In this document: positions 11,361 through 23,056 of the stretch, one piece after another
How positions within the stretch are numbered: position 1 is the first letter of the stretch
Layout: the number at the start of each line of letters is the position of its first letter
Assembly: GCA_025093985.1 (NCBI GenBank)
Contig: JACAAK010000010.1
Span: forward strand, 831,501 to 895,500
Direction of reading: 5' to 3'
Length of the DNA: 64,000 bases
Source: Calvatia gigantea
Taxonomy: Eukaryota; Basidiomycota; Agaricomycetes; Agaricales; Lycoperdaceae
Notes under the pieces: model-generated
What the model was told of the DNA's origin: nothing
The model's input: the letters and a program-made list of their open reading frames with translations, nothing else
Databases searched by the model: none
Translations under genes and position numbers: made by a program

Positions 11361-12299
11361 GGTGGGGAAGCGAGAGAAGTGAGGCAACATGGTTAGCCAC
11401 GACTGGGAGAAATAGTTGCACATCCCTACGCAGGGATCAAATGAGGTGAGCCTGGGTGGTCGTTCACGGTTTGATGACTTGGCTGATCATCAATGATATT
11501 AGTCCTGTGCCGGGTTGTGAGGGAGTGAGTGCCATCTCTCGTTCGTTACAGCAGTGACCCCGAGAATATAGATATCGATAGAGATGAGTAAGTGAGGTGC
11601 AGAGAGTAACACCTGTGATGCGCCATGCCGCCGCACGAAAAATTGCGTCCTGCTCTTGCCATCACCAGGTGCGGCACATATATAGTCGTCCCTAACATAC
11701 ACTGGAGATGGTGTTGATCATGTCCAGATCGGCTGATGCATAGCCACAGATGGGTTGGATCAACCAAATCCCATCTCCCTTCCTCGTCAGACAACGATGG
11801 AGAGAAACAAGGTACTTACTCAGTCCTCGTTTCCTGGAAACTCCTGCTCACCGTCCAAAAAACAGAGAGGGCGCAGACCTCCCCCGGAAATAACTGAAGT
11901 GACCTGATAGATTGGAAGACGAAGGAGTGGCGGGGCGGGAGCAGAGGAAGAGCTCTCCGACTGGATTTTTCTTCTTCCAATTTTCTCATTCGAAACTCCG
12001 CAAGCGTCCCAACACGGTCACTCTGTCTCGCTCACGACTTGGTTATGAACATCATTCGATGCAATAAATGCGTCTGTATCCGACTCACAGTGTGGTTTGA
12101 TTGGTCAATAATCGACCAACCACGTCGCCAGAATTTTCGGTCAAGTCTAATGCCTGTGGGGCACTTGCATCAAGCCTAAATTGCCCTCCCTTCACAGATA
12201 ACACCCAACCTTCCACCTGTTTAGGCGTGGCCGGGATTGAAGAGCTCATCGACTTCATCGGATGCTGGACCTCGCGCTGAGATGGTTGCTAGTTGTGAA
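11361..12299. other. Intergenic DNA between two dead genes, no gene seen
   Basis: This stretch separates the divergent membrane-protein relic (-) and MATE relic (+) and would have held their promoters. It has normal CpG content. Short open frames here show no recognisable domain. Confidence 0.5.
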
Positions 12300-13130
12300 G
12301 AGGTCCCCAGCACACTCACCATTCTAATCACATCTGCTTACCGCGGTTCAGTACTCATGTGCTCGAGTATAGTTTGGTCATTGCATTTGCCGTTCCTTTT
12401 GGCCACCTATCCAACACGCTCTCCTCGCGATCTCTCTTGGCTCCATGGTTGCCCCTGTCTCTGCCTTCAGCATTATCCAGAGCTCCACCTCTGCCCCAGA
12501 TACCCTGCTTCCCGGTGCTCGAATCTCAAGCCGACCTCAGCCTGTTCGCTCCCCAAGAACTTTCCAAAAGCAACTGTTTATCCACCATGCTATCCAGGCG
12601 CGGCGATGGGTGCTTATTGATAGTGAGCATTTCTGTATTACCTCCCCAAGACTCCTTCACCCGATCCCAATAACCCACGTATATTGTCTGTCCTTGAAAC
12701 AAGAAGCAGAAGTCGCCCGCCCCGCCGCCGCCCAGCTCCGTTGGGTATCCCTTGGACTTCCAGCCAATGCGTTTATTGCGCTAGTCATCCCTACTTCGAA
12801 GCTCAAGGCCTCTTCTCCATTGCCACTCGTATAATCGATCGTTGCGCCATTTAACGCTCTCCTCGACTTTATCCTCGTAGGGGCCTGGACCCTATCTGTC
12901 CAGCGCTCCGTAGTAGCCACAATCATAGCGTTAACCTCGCTTCGCTCCTTCGTCCCAAAAACCAGCGTGGTACCCTCTTTTGAGAAGGACGTTCACAGGT
13001 CTTAGCGTTCTCGTCTAATTTGGCGCCAGTGGTGCCAGTCAGGTCGCAAGCGAACGATAGGCTTGGGAGCTTGTTGCTCTTGCTGCAAATCTTCTTGGAC
13101 CCGCCGCGATTTCCACGTGGAGCGTTCCCC
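12300..13130 (+). pseudogene. MATE-family efflux transporter relic, copy 1 (N-terminal two thirds)
   Basis: MATE-like pieces appear in order but in different frames: THVLEYSLVIAFAVPFGHLS near 12,350-12,410, VSAFSIIQSSTSAPDTLLPG near 12,452-12,515, then EAEVARPAAAQLRWVSLGLP near 12,707-12,765, followed by a FEAQGLFSI-like stretch and FVPKT near 12,950. MATE proteins export small molecules by H+ or Na+ antiport. The frame changes and stops rule out a working product. Sequence ends where repeat copy B begins at about 13,131. Upstream limits are uncertain. Confidence 0.65.
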
Positions 13131-13131
13131 C

Positions 13132-14100
13132 CCGCTAAAAGGCTGATCGGCGTGTTCACAAGGAAATGCCACCGTTGTTAGATTAACGAACATCACTCAG
13201 CACTAATGACACGTATGGACGCGTTCGCGTACAATCCACGGGGACACATAGGAGAACAGTTCACGCGACGTCTGAAATCTTAGATGTTCTACATATTTAG
13301 AGAAGAATGCAGACCCAGAGAACGGGCTAAAACACAGCCCGGAACAAACGGATACCCAGAATCCTTCTGTATTTCCAATGTTTCACTAATCTAACAGGTT
13401 GCGGCTCTCTTGGCACGCGATCTAATCTACCGGTTTGTACCTTGCTTGATAATATGTTCCTAGTTGTGTAATCATTGTCTTGTCATAACGAGCACCCAAA
13501 TAATATATAAACCCCCTCTGAGGTGTCGGACGTGGCAAGGAACCTACTAGCCATTGCCCAGCCTTCAGAGCGCAGTGAAAAGTGATCTATTGTGCCTGAG
13601 CGAAGCAAAGTAATAAGTTCTTTCGAGATTAACTAGACTAAGTGACTTGAGCTAGGATTGAGACCTTTTGATCTAAGAAGAAGACCTCGGGCTTGCTCGT
13701 GAAGTGAGCTTAGATTAAGAGCATATTGCATCACTACACCTTGGTACTTGGCGTATCACAAGTGTAGGACAGTGCGCTTCTGGTCGTTAACTTGATAAGG
13801 GTGAAGCTTAGGGAGTACCTGAGGTTCTGTGTCTTGTTAACTTCTTGGATAAAGGACACGAGTCGCACTTTTTACAGTGTAACTTGGCTTTACTCTTCTT
13901 AGCGAAGGTAGTTAGCTATTCTAGTGTTCTCCACGTGTCGTTGATTCACGTTATTTTGTGGAATTGTCCCTCATATTGTCAGATTGCCTCCCCACGAACT
14001 TGCCTTGTGCAGAAATCTTTAAAAATCTATTCCGTCAGCTTAATCTAAGCCGAACATCCATATCACATTTAGTATTTCTATTTCTGCCTCTTTAGCGGTA
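13132..14100. repeat. Repeat element copy B (CpG retained)
   Basis: Homologous to 9274-10216. Copy B has CpG where copy A has TpG or CpA, for example ACGTATGGACGCGTTCGCGT at 13,211-13,230 against ACATATGGATACATTCATGT in copy A. The left end is cut at the junction with the MATE relic; the right end is at CTGCCTCTTTAG, the same internal end as copy A. A TATA-like ATATATAAACCCCC lies near 13,503. Confidence 0.75.
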
Positions 14101-14232
14101 TATTACTCTCATACATAGTCCGTAGTCTACATGAGATGTCCATTATTATCAACCCTCTGAAAGTGAAGTACTCGAGACCTGTTTCAGCTATAAATAGACT
14201 GAACCAACATAGTGGTACAGATCAAGATTCAA

Positions 14233-14410
14233 CAGCAATTACAAGAGCAGTTTTACCATGTGCATCTAGAATGTATTATAAGTGTTTAACAATAAATTGG
14301 GTGAAAGTTATACCTTTGGCATTCATACTAACCTTAGACTCAAGGAGTTGTTTAATAATATCCAAATATCTACCTTTAGATGCAATTATGAGAGTATTAA
14401 ATCCCTTTTA
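14233..14410 (-). pseudogene. Ankyrin-repeat exon relic, copy 2
   Basis: Equivalent to 8492-8660 of the first array. Minus-strand reading again gives ASKGRYLDIIKQLL, with an intron-like spacer beside it. It lies in a second CpG-free stretch (14,175-15,436). Confidence 0.55.
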
Positions 14411-14754
14411 TCTAAGATAAGTGAGTACTCTGGATTATACTAAACAGATAATCTTATCCTTTGCATTCATGTCAGTATAGCTCTGCTACAGTGCATATAT
14501 CAAATCTATATCTCTTTTTTCTGTTGTATGGAACAATACTACAGCTGCTGATGAATCTGTTCTAATACTATCAACTGTTGCACTGATTATAACAAAGGTA
14601 CTGCTTACTATTGACATCTATACTCAGATCAATACTATGTTTACAGAGATGTTTCATAATTTAGGTATAGTAATTTTGTACTACAAGTGCAAAAATAGTT
14701 TTTCCATCCTTATCTAGAACAAGAATGTTAAGACCTCAAAAAAAAGTATTCACA

Positions 14755-14860
14755 AATATTTATCATCTTTTGTGTTCACATTTACACCCTTTTCAATCAG
14801 AAACTCAACAACCTGCAAATAACCATTCTTAACCACAGCAATAAGAGATTGACTTAAGTA
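14755..14860 (-). pseudogene. Ankyrin-repeat fragment, copy 2
   Basis: Same VVEFLIEKG-type ankyrin fragment as at 10,285-10,390, with a few substitutions. Confidence 0.55.
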
Positions 14861-14918
14861 GTATTAACATTACTTCTTATTTATGACCAAAAAGCTTCTT
14901 TCCAAGCCTTTTCAGGTA

Positions 14919-15831
14919 TTACTCAATGAGTGTCTCAAGAACATCCTGGAATGGGACTAAAAGCAGCAGCAAAGCAAGGGTTTGTCCAAATGTCCAGTTG
15001 GTGTCTCTCTTTTGCACCAGGGGCTATTCTTTTGAATTATCACCTTGGTGTTGACAAGAAAGAGGATGTTGATTATGGCCAGTACAACTAGGTGACATAT
15101 AATAAATATAAAGCTGAGACTTCAACTGGAAGAATTGGGCATAATGAGTGACCAGATATAAACAGAAGCAGCAAAAAGGGTAGCTGGGATAATGAGTTTT
15201 AAAAATAGGACAAGTAGGAGACTGTAGATGAAAATGAACTACCCCTTCAACTCTTCAAATACAGGTGGAACTTGTTGACCCAGGATAGCAACCAATGCAG
15301 ACTGGGAGCAGGGGTGGGAGTCACCAAAGGAGATTGGTCAGTGCCAGAACCATATTCCAACAGCAGCCATGATGGTCAAGTATCTCTTCCACCCAGACAG
15401 AGAGACTTCTGCTACTGTGACCAGATTTTGTTGCACCGGGCCTCCTCGGAGGCTCCAGCTCTGTCACACTGAGCCTCCCCGAGAAGAGCCTCCTCGAGAA
15501 CTCCGAACTGGCGATAAACATAGAGTAAAAAGTATATTAAATGACTGGTGTTGTTCATCCAACTCAAATTAAGGATAATGACGGCATAAAGGTTAGTCAG
15601 TCCTTTGGTGAAGGCTTGCACGATAGTCGAGACAAGGATTGCGAAAGCCGTGATGAGAATGTTGGCCGATTGTTTTTCCAGGGTATCAAGTTCCGTGTGC
15701 GTAACCTTCTTGTCGAGCAGCGCGAAGGCCACTGGAGCAAAGCTGAGGAGGTTCTGAGCATAGACGGCAATTCATACACCGATACCGGATATGTCGGGAT
15801 TGGAGGGAAAACAAAAAACAGGGTCAGACAT
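14919..15831 (-). pseudogene. Orphan multi-pass membrane-protein gene, dead, copy 2
   Basis: Equivalent to copy 1 at 10,447-11,360. The same TGA stop recurs at 15,772-15,774, at the homologous codon, so that mutation was present before the duplication (or was carried by gene conversion). The NLSWMNNT and FGQTLALLLLLV motifs are kept. Function unknown. Confidence 0.6.
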
Positions 15832-16770
15832 GGTGGGGAAGCGAGAGAAGTGAGGCAACATGGTTAGCCACGACTGGGAGAAATAGTTGCACATCCCTAC
15901 GCAGGGATCAAATGAGGTGAGCCTGGGTGGTCGTTCACGGTTTGATGACTTGGCTGATCATCAATGATATTAGTCCTGTGCCGGGTTGTGAGGGAGTGAG
16001 TGCCATCTCTCGTTCGTTACAGCAGTGACCCCGAGAATATAGATATCGATAGAGATGAGTAAGTGAGGTGCAGAGAGTAACACCTGTGATGCGCCATGCC
16101 GCCGCACGAAAAATTGCGTCCTGCTCTTGCCATCACCAGGTGCGGCACATATATAGTCGTCCCTAACATACACTGGAGATGGTGTTGATCATGTCCAGAT
16201 CGGCTGATGCATAGCCACAGATGGGTTGGATCAACCAAATCCCATCTCCCTTCCTCGTCAGACAACGATGGAGAGAAACAAGGTACTTACTCAGTCCTCG
16301 TTTCCTGGAAACTCCTGCTCACCGTCCAAAAAACAGAGAGGGCGCAGACCTCCCCCGGAAATAACTGAAGTGACCTGATAGATTGGAAGACGAAGGAGTG
16401 GCGGGGCGGGAGCAGAGGAAGAGCTCTCCGACTGGATTTTTCTTCTTCCAATTTTCTCATTCGAAACTCCGCAAGCGTCCCAACACGGTCACTCTGTCTC
16501 GTTCACGACTTGGTTATGAACATCATTCGATGCAATAAATGCGTCTGTATCCGACTCACAGTGTGGTTTGATTGGTCAATAATCGACCAACCACGTCGCC
16601 AGAATTTTCGGTCAAGTCTAATGCCTGTGGGGCACTTGCATCAAGCCTAAATTGCCCTCCCTTCACAGATAACACCCAACCTTCCACCTGTTCAGGCGTG
16701 GCCGGGATTGAAGAGCTCATCGACTTCATCGGATGCTGGACCTCGCGCTGAGATGGTTGCTAGTTGTGAA

Positions 16771-17700
16771 GAGGTCCCCAGCACACTCACCATTCTAATC
16801 ACATCTGCTTACCGCGGTTCAGTACTCATGTGCTCGAGTATAGTTTGGTCATTGCATTTGCCGTTCCTTTTGGCCACCTATCCAACACGCTCTCCTCGCG
16901 ATCTCTCTTGGCTCCATGGTTGCCCCTGTCTCTGCCTTCAGCATTATCCAGAGCTCCACCTCTGCCCCAGATACCCTGCTTCCCGGTGCTCGGATCTCAA
17001 GCCGACCTCAGCCTGTTCGCTCCCCAAGAACTTTCCAAAAGCAACTGTTTATCCACCATGCTATCCAGGCGCGGCGATGGGTGCTTATTGATAGTGAGCA
17101 TTTCTGTATTACCTCCCCAAGACTCCTTCACCCGATCCCAATAACCCACGTATATTGTCTGTCCTTGAAAGAAGAAGCAGAAGTCGCCCGCCCCGCCGCC
17201 GCCGCCCAGCTCCGTTGGGTATCCCTTGGACTTCCAGCCAATGCGTTTATTGCGCTAGTCATCCCTACTTCGAAGCTCAAGGCCTCTTCTCCATTGCCAC
17301 TCGTATAATCGATCGTTGCGCCATTTAACGCTCTCCTCGACTTTATCCTCGTAGGGGCCTGGACCCTATCTGTCCAGCGCTCCGTAGTAGCCACAATCAT
17401 AGCGTTAACCTCGCTTCGCTCCTTCGTCCCAAAAACCAGCGTGGTACCCTCTTTTGAGAAGGACGTTCACAGGTCTTAGCGTTCTCGTCTAATTTGGCGC
17501 CAGTGGTGCCAGTCAGGTCGCAAGCGAACGATAGGCTTGGGAGCTTGTTGCTCTTGCTGCAAATCTTCTTGGACCCGCCGCGATTTCCACGTGGAGCGTT
17601 CCTCCCGTCTCCATATTGACTACCTTCCAAGCACCCTACGCCCTCAGTGTGGCAACTTCCCCTCTCAGTCAACCGGGCCCACCCAATGAACAAGAGTGTA
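16771..17700 (+). pseudogene. MATE-family transporter relic, copy 2
   Basis: Same pieces as copy 1. It extends about 100 bp further and adds TTFQAPYALSVAT at about 17,618-17,656, which in MATE proteins follows the central membrane region. The C-terminal part of a MATE protein is found next door but on the opposite strand (17,760-18,195). A CCGCCG length difference (17,200 region) distinguishes the two copies. Not functional: frames are broken at several points. Confidence 0.65.
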
Positions 17701-17759
17701 CCAGAGTAATTGTGGGCACTTCAGTCCATTATGTGCTTAATTCCCTCACCGCTGATCTA

Positions 17760-18195
17760 ATACTAGGATCGGTAATTTACTTGGAAAATGCAGGGCAAAA
17801 CGAGCTCCAGGTGACAAGGGCGGTACAATAGATCACTGATGCTGTCAGACCTATCCAAACGCCGCCTAACTCTATGCCGTATCTGAAGGCCAATAGCATA
17901 CTAAACAGAATACCAGTGATGTAGTACGCGCCGGGGCTGGTCAATAATGAGGATAGCACTCGTCAGTTGTTTTCCTTGTGCTCGGAAAATGCTGCCAGCG
18001 ACAACTGCAGTGCCATTGGAGACCTTAGAAAAGCACTGAGGGGAGGAATGTCGGAAACGGAAGCAACGAGCTTTGGAAAGTAACATGAGTTAATCACTGA
18101 ACACGTTCTAACTTCTGAGGAGAAGGAGAATATGCCAGGGTCATCATGGAAGACGTACACCCAGGGATCACAGGACACAACGAGGATCATACTGG
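17760..18195 (-). pseudogene. MATE C-terminal fragment, inverted relative to the N-terminal relic
   Basis: Minus-strand pieces read HDDPGIFSFSSE, then GTAVVAGSIFRAQGKQLTSA (about 18,050-17,990), then GAYYITGILFSMLLAFRYGI and GGVWIGLTASVIYC (about 17,940-17,800). This is the usual order of the last third of a MATE transporter (HNDDP-type motif, ILRARGKQ-type motif, final two helices). The pieces are in different frames, so it is a relic. Head-to-head placement with 16,771-17,700 suggests a local inversion of the gene's 3' part. Confidence 0.6.
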
Positions 18196-20557
18196 CAGGA
18201 TCAGTCAGATGGAAGCTCAAAATTCAAGACATGGATTGAAGTTGCCTTGTTATAGCAGCAATACTGGGAGTTAGAACGGTCGGATTACAAGTCAAGTCAA
18301 AAAAGTCGAGAGGCGGCCGGCCACCGAGAGGGAGATTCCTAGAAAGGCGAGGATAATTAAAAAGGTGATTGAGGAGACCGAGGTCCTGTAGTGCTTGACC
18401 TTTGCGACTATCTAGCCCTTGGGGGTCTACAGATAACATTTTTATATAGTGTATATCCCAGGTCGTGCACGTGTGAGGAACGATTCCAATAAGAGAAGAC
18501 CTATGAAAATAAGTCTGAGCTTGCATAGCAGAACGAGAGGGACTGCAGGCAGGTCCGAGACGGGAGCGGGTCCAGCATTCACGGTGAAGGGGCCGCAAGG
18601 TGGACTGGAGATGACGAAAACAAGGGTAAGGCAGAAATTGGTAGGGTAGCGCCAAGGGAGAGAGAAAGGAGAGGAGGGGAGAGGGGAACGAGGGGGGAAC
18701 GGGATCGGAAGAGGCGTTGCGAAGACCACCTGGTGGAAATCATCCAGGTATCAGTCAAAGCCTGTGAAGTCCGCGGTGCCCAGTCGCATACACCCCGATA
18801 CCAACGATCTCCATAAGTACAACAAACCTCGCACCCCGTAACTAATGAACTCCCCATGCTAGTTCACGAGAAAGCTGATCTCCACCGCGGCAGCGTTGTA
18901 AACCCATACCCGATCAGAAAGGCAATCATCATCGACCTTTCGGCCTTTCAAATTTCCAGCTATCACCCTTCCATCTATCACACCGCCACCCAACATATGT
19001 ATTCAATTCCTCCACAGAATCACCCCAAAAGAATTGGAGATTTCGGAAATTCACGAGACATACGACATTCTCTCATGCCTTCAGACTTGAAATAAGTTCG
19101 CCCGGCATATACGATAATCCAGAAATACCCATCAGAATTCCACAAATCCCCACGCTAGTTATCACTGCGGTCAATCGTCCGGTGTCAACTTCAAAGTGAA
19201 AGGGCAACGGCCCCGAATTGCACTAAAATCTCATCATGGATCACTCCGAGATGCCCACTGCCAGCTCCAACTATGTAATGTGTCCGCATGCTCAGTTCGT
19301 TATTCTCAGCTACGCCTATCTCCAGAAGCCTACCGACGGCAACCTCGCCCAGCATAGTTCAGTTGGAGCTTGAGCCCGTGCTTCTTGCACCCGGTAGCCC
19401 CGGGCACCAGGATAGGCATCATGTAGTCCCTTGTGGAAGAGGCTCTCCACGTCCGGCATACTTATCATAGCGACACCCGGTATTGGGAGGTGGGAGTTAA
19501 GAATCACCAAAGAGGCGGGGTGCAAAAAAACACAAGTTCGTTTGACAGCAATACCCTACTACATCTTTAACCAAGGCACATATGCGCACGTCCAGCCGTT
19601 GCTCGATCATGGTTTGGTAATTTGGTAGCAAGTTGCAACAGCAGTAGGGTCAATGAATGCACCCTTCCACACAGGCCTGCACAGCGCCAGAGCACAGGTG
19701 GCCGGAAACGGAATAGAAATTCATGCACAAGCAGAGAGCTCCCTGTGCTTCTAATTCCCCAATTATCAAAGAAGTACACAGACCCTCGGGCGCCGGAGCC
19801 CAAAACATGTGCATTCAATGCGCCAACACTCGCTTATGGAGGCCCCAGATTCCCATCACGAGGAGCAAATAATGTCTTCCGTTCCGACGAGTATGGACTC
19901 ACCCACCACATGACATGCCTCTGTCAAAAAAGAAGCAAGAATAGAGATGTCCTACCATGACGATCAGCTTCTTGGAGTCGTGCTCCCACCACTCATCGCG
20001 ATATTGACGTGTGCGCGACGGTCGTGCACTTCGAACACCTTGCAAAGCCCAGAAACGATACTTCAGAAAGAATTCCATTTTTGAAGAAGAAAATGACACA
20101 TTAGAAGACAAGAAATGCCCAGATCTACAGCATCTTTACCTTCACGTATATTACAAGGAACCGCTTATGTCGAAAGAAATATATACGCTACTAACCTCCT
20201 TCCCAAGTCTCGTAGATCCTCGGTGGTATTACAGGAACTAGGACAGGTGTCATGGATATTTGAACTATGGTTTTGAGGCTTGGTGTTATTTATGTTGTTG
20301 CCATGAGAGATGTCGATGATGAACAGTAGAGCCAAAGGAACGAAGTGGTCGAATAAACATAACCCAAGGATCTGGCTGAGGAATAGGAAGGGGTATCCGA
20401 GAATGTGTTTCCACTGAGTTGTATATCACAGCACTGACGCCAGCCAAAATGAAGGTGTACCGAGAGCGCGGCGGGGTCCCCGGAGATGCTGGGGATAGTG
20501 AGTGAGATGCAAAGGAGTGAAGTGTAAATTTCCTTTTTCCGTTGACAAGAAATAGAT
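18196..20557. other. Gene-poor stretch, no gene recognised
   Basis: About 2.4 kb with only short open frames. On the minus strand around 20,280-20,480 a hydrophobic reading (LGYPFLFLSQILGLCLFDHF) could be a leftover of an orphan membrane protein, but there is no supporting exon structure. Confidence 0.4.
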
Positions 20558-22229
20558 TTAGTAAGGCGGCCGCTTGAACTCCTCGCTGATGTTGTGTGTT
20601 TCTGGGTCGTAGTTCTCGCCCTTTACATGTCCCGCTGCATCATATTCCAAATAAGCCGATTTGTCTGATGGGCTCTCGAACGTATCCATCTGTGGCGATG
20701 TCAGTTTAAGCTGCAAGGTGTTACGGAGGGGCGTGCTTACTTGGACATGAACCCCCTCAGTTTTTGCTGTAAGTTTGGGTCGCATGCTTGTCATTCCAGA
20801 GCGGAATGCCAGTGTTGAACCTTGAGTTGTGGTTCTGTATGGAAATCGTCAGATAGGTTGTCAAAAGTGTCAAGGGCTTGACATACGGGAAGACTTCCGG
20901 CCCTTTGGTGGTGTACCTGCTCAGCCGTCGGACAACTCGGCATGCCACAATCTAAGACAAATTTTCAGTCAAAAGTGGGGTAACCTCACGGTGAGTGCTT
21001 ACAGTGGAGGCAATAGCAGCAGGAACGTTGGCAATGATAGACATAACGGCATTCAAGTTCAACAACATGAAGATCTATCCAAGGAAATTAGCATAAGGTT
21101 ACAAGATCAAGTCGGTGGCACGAACCGTTGCGATGAGGTTGGCCAAGAAACTGATCGGGGGGTGAAATCAGAATAACGACGATTTGGATGACAAGGTAAA
21201 CGTACGCAATGAGGAAGTAGATAAGCCCATCATTGAAAATGAGTTCTACCAAGCGGGAACGTCCAGTTTGGGGGTAAAGGAGTTTGTAGGCGGTCAAGCA
21301 AAGGACAGTGAAATCGAAAACCATCGAGTAAATGAATCCCGTAGCCAGGATACGGTTACTGGTGCTGGTGATTACGCAGCCAGCGCCATCGACCCATTGC
21401 GCAGTCAAGAGAATACCTGTTCAAATGAGCACGGTGGTGTGCCGAATAAACTAAGCACGTACCATGCAAGAGGATAGACCAGTGGCCGAGAATGACAATG
21501 ACAAGGAAGATAATAAGGAACTTGTTCTGCGACCATACTGCTATCCTGAAAAAAAGTGAGTAGAAGAAATCCGTAGGAGTAAATCCCCTTACGTCCGCAG
21601 AGAGAGGTTGATGCTTGCTAGGCCAATTGCTGCATTTCCAAACAACTGGATACAACTGGGATGTCAAATTATGTCCTGAGCATGCATAGGGGATTGCATA
21701 CCTGGTTGAAGGTGTAAAGTGCCTGGCAATTAATTTTGCTAAAGACGGTGTTTATGCTTATGATTATGCAGAAGTGACCGTTGGGTAGCTACCTCGTCAC
21801 ATTGAGGGCGACAGCACTATTAAATGATTAACACGAGATGTGCGGTGATGAGGTCTCAACTCACATCCCCACTAGAGCAAACAACAAACAGTAACGGTTC
21901 AGGAAATAGAAGACCTAATAAAAATGAATAAGTTAAATAACCAATACGCGGGTCCGCAAGATGTATACTTGCCATTGGCCAACGGAACTTCTTCTTTCCT
22001 GAGATGTATTGCCAGTCAAAGTCGAGGGAAGTGAACCATTCCCATCTATTGGAAATGTCAGGAAGCGATGTGATGAAGAGGGGATGTAACACACATGTAG
22101 AGACCGAGCAAGGCATGCATGAACCTGCCAAACGCCACTGGACATGATTGTCAAGTGATGCCAATGACGACAGAGAGGCTACATACCGGCATCTTTTTGA
22201 AGCTCCTCGGGAGACTGCCAGTTAACCAT
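20558..22229 (-). CDS. Orphan multi-pass membrane protein, intact, 14 exons
   Basis: ATG at 22229 (MVNWQSPEELQK), stop at 20558. I can place 14 exons whose lengths add to 1,005 nt (334 residues) with every junction in phase. The donor after RWPM is GC-AG rather than GT-AG; the others are GT-AG. The protein has several membrane segments (VFYFLNRYCLLFALVG; LIIFLVIVILGHWSILL; ATGFIYSMVFDFTVLCL; DGLIYFLIAFLANLIAT), conserved NCQALYTFNQ and ACRVVRRL motifs, and a polar C-terminal tail starting EGVHVQ. This layout is typical of a large Agaricomycete family annotated only as hypothetical; it resembles a 7TM arrangement but I cannot assign a ligand or activity. It is the only undamaged member among three in this window. 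Confidence 0.8.
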
Positions 22230-23056
22230 TGGTGAGGGCGTGGAGGGGGAGTGGCTCTGGAGGGGAGAAAGCACGACAAGATAGATGAAAGGCGTGGATA
22301 CTTATAGAAAGGGACATCTCTTGTCACTGGTTAAGAAGCACATCTCTTTCTGTTTCCGGTTAGGTTCCCAGCCCGATGCCACCAACCCTCATTCTGTAGC
22401 AATCTTCCCTAGATCGTTGCTTATATAATCGCTCATTCGTGGCGTTAGTTAATGAGGTATGCAAGATACCTTCGCATCCTCTGCGGTTATAGACAGAGCC
22501 AAGTCCTTCAGAAACCCGGGTCGTAATTTCGAGAGGCAAACCCCGATTCATCTTCCCTCTGACGCTCTATTCGGCAAGCATTACCCCACACCGAGATTTG
22601 ATCCTTTTCCCGGTCAAGGAGGCCGTAGCCGTCTTTTCTTTCTCTCGTTGCCAACCCCCGTATGTACCCCTAGGCGTCGTGTCCTACGGCTCCCAACGAC
22701 CCTTGTTCTCCTTGATCCCTTTCAGAAAATTTCTTTGCGTATCCAGGCTCAAAAAATACTTCCCCAAAAAGGCTGTCCTTTGAACCCCTTTTGGGCCGAA
22801 ACTCTTTATCGCGGAAAAACCGTTCAGTTGGTTCCACCTTTCCCTGAAAGGTTATGTCAGCGCTCCTGGGCATCGCATCTCCTTTCCCCATCCCGTTCTT
22901 TGATCGTCCTTGGGTTCACAAAACTTTCCGAACCTCTTCTAGACTACCCTTCTCATCCGCCTGAGTGTCAGAAAATTTTTGTTGTGAATTTGCAGTTCTT
23001 GGGAAACCAGTGTCGACTGCCAAGTGCCTGATTGGTTGACGTGTTTATATCGACGG
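22230..23056. other. Intergenic, no gene seen
   Basis: Upstream region of the intact membrane-protein gene. The open frames on the plus strand (about 22,460-23,030) are Pro/Phe/Leu-rich with no domain and look accidental. Confidence 0.5.

Larger units (their letters stand above)
10217..13130. repeat. Duplicated block, copy 1
   Basis: Near-identical by eye to 14,688-17,603 (shift of 4,471 bases over most of its length). It contains an ankyrin fragment, a dead orphan membrane-protein gene (-) and a dead MATE gene (+). Differences are scattered substitutions and a few one-base indels. The right edges differ: copy 1 runs into repeat copy B at about 13,131, whereas copy 2 continues with more MATE sequence. 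Confidence 0.9.
14688..17603. repeat. Duplicated block, copy 2
   Basis: Second copy of 10,217-13,130. Its left side continues without interruption into the ankyrin relic at 14,233-14,690, which shows that the repeat element in copy 1 is a later insertion or was lost here. The CpG-free to CpG-normal boundary falls at 15,437, the same homologous base as 10,966 in copy 1. Confidence 0.9.
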
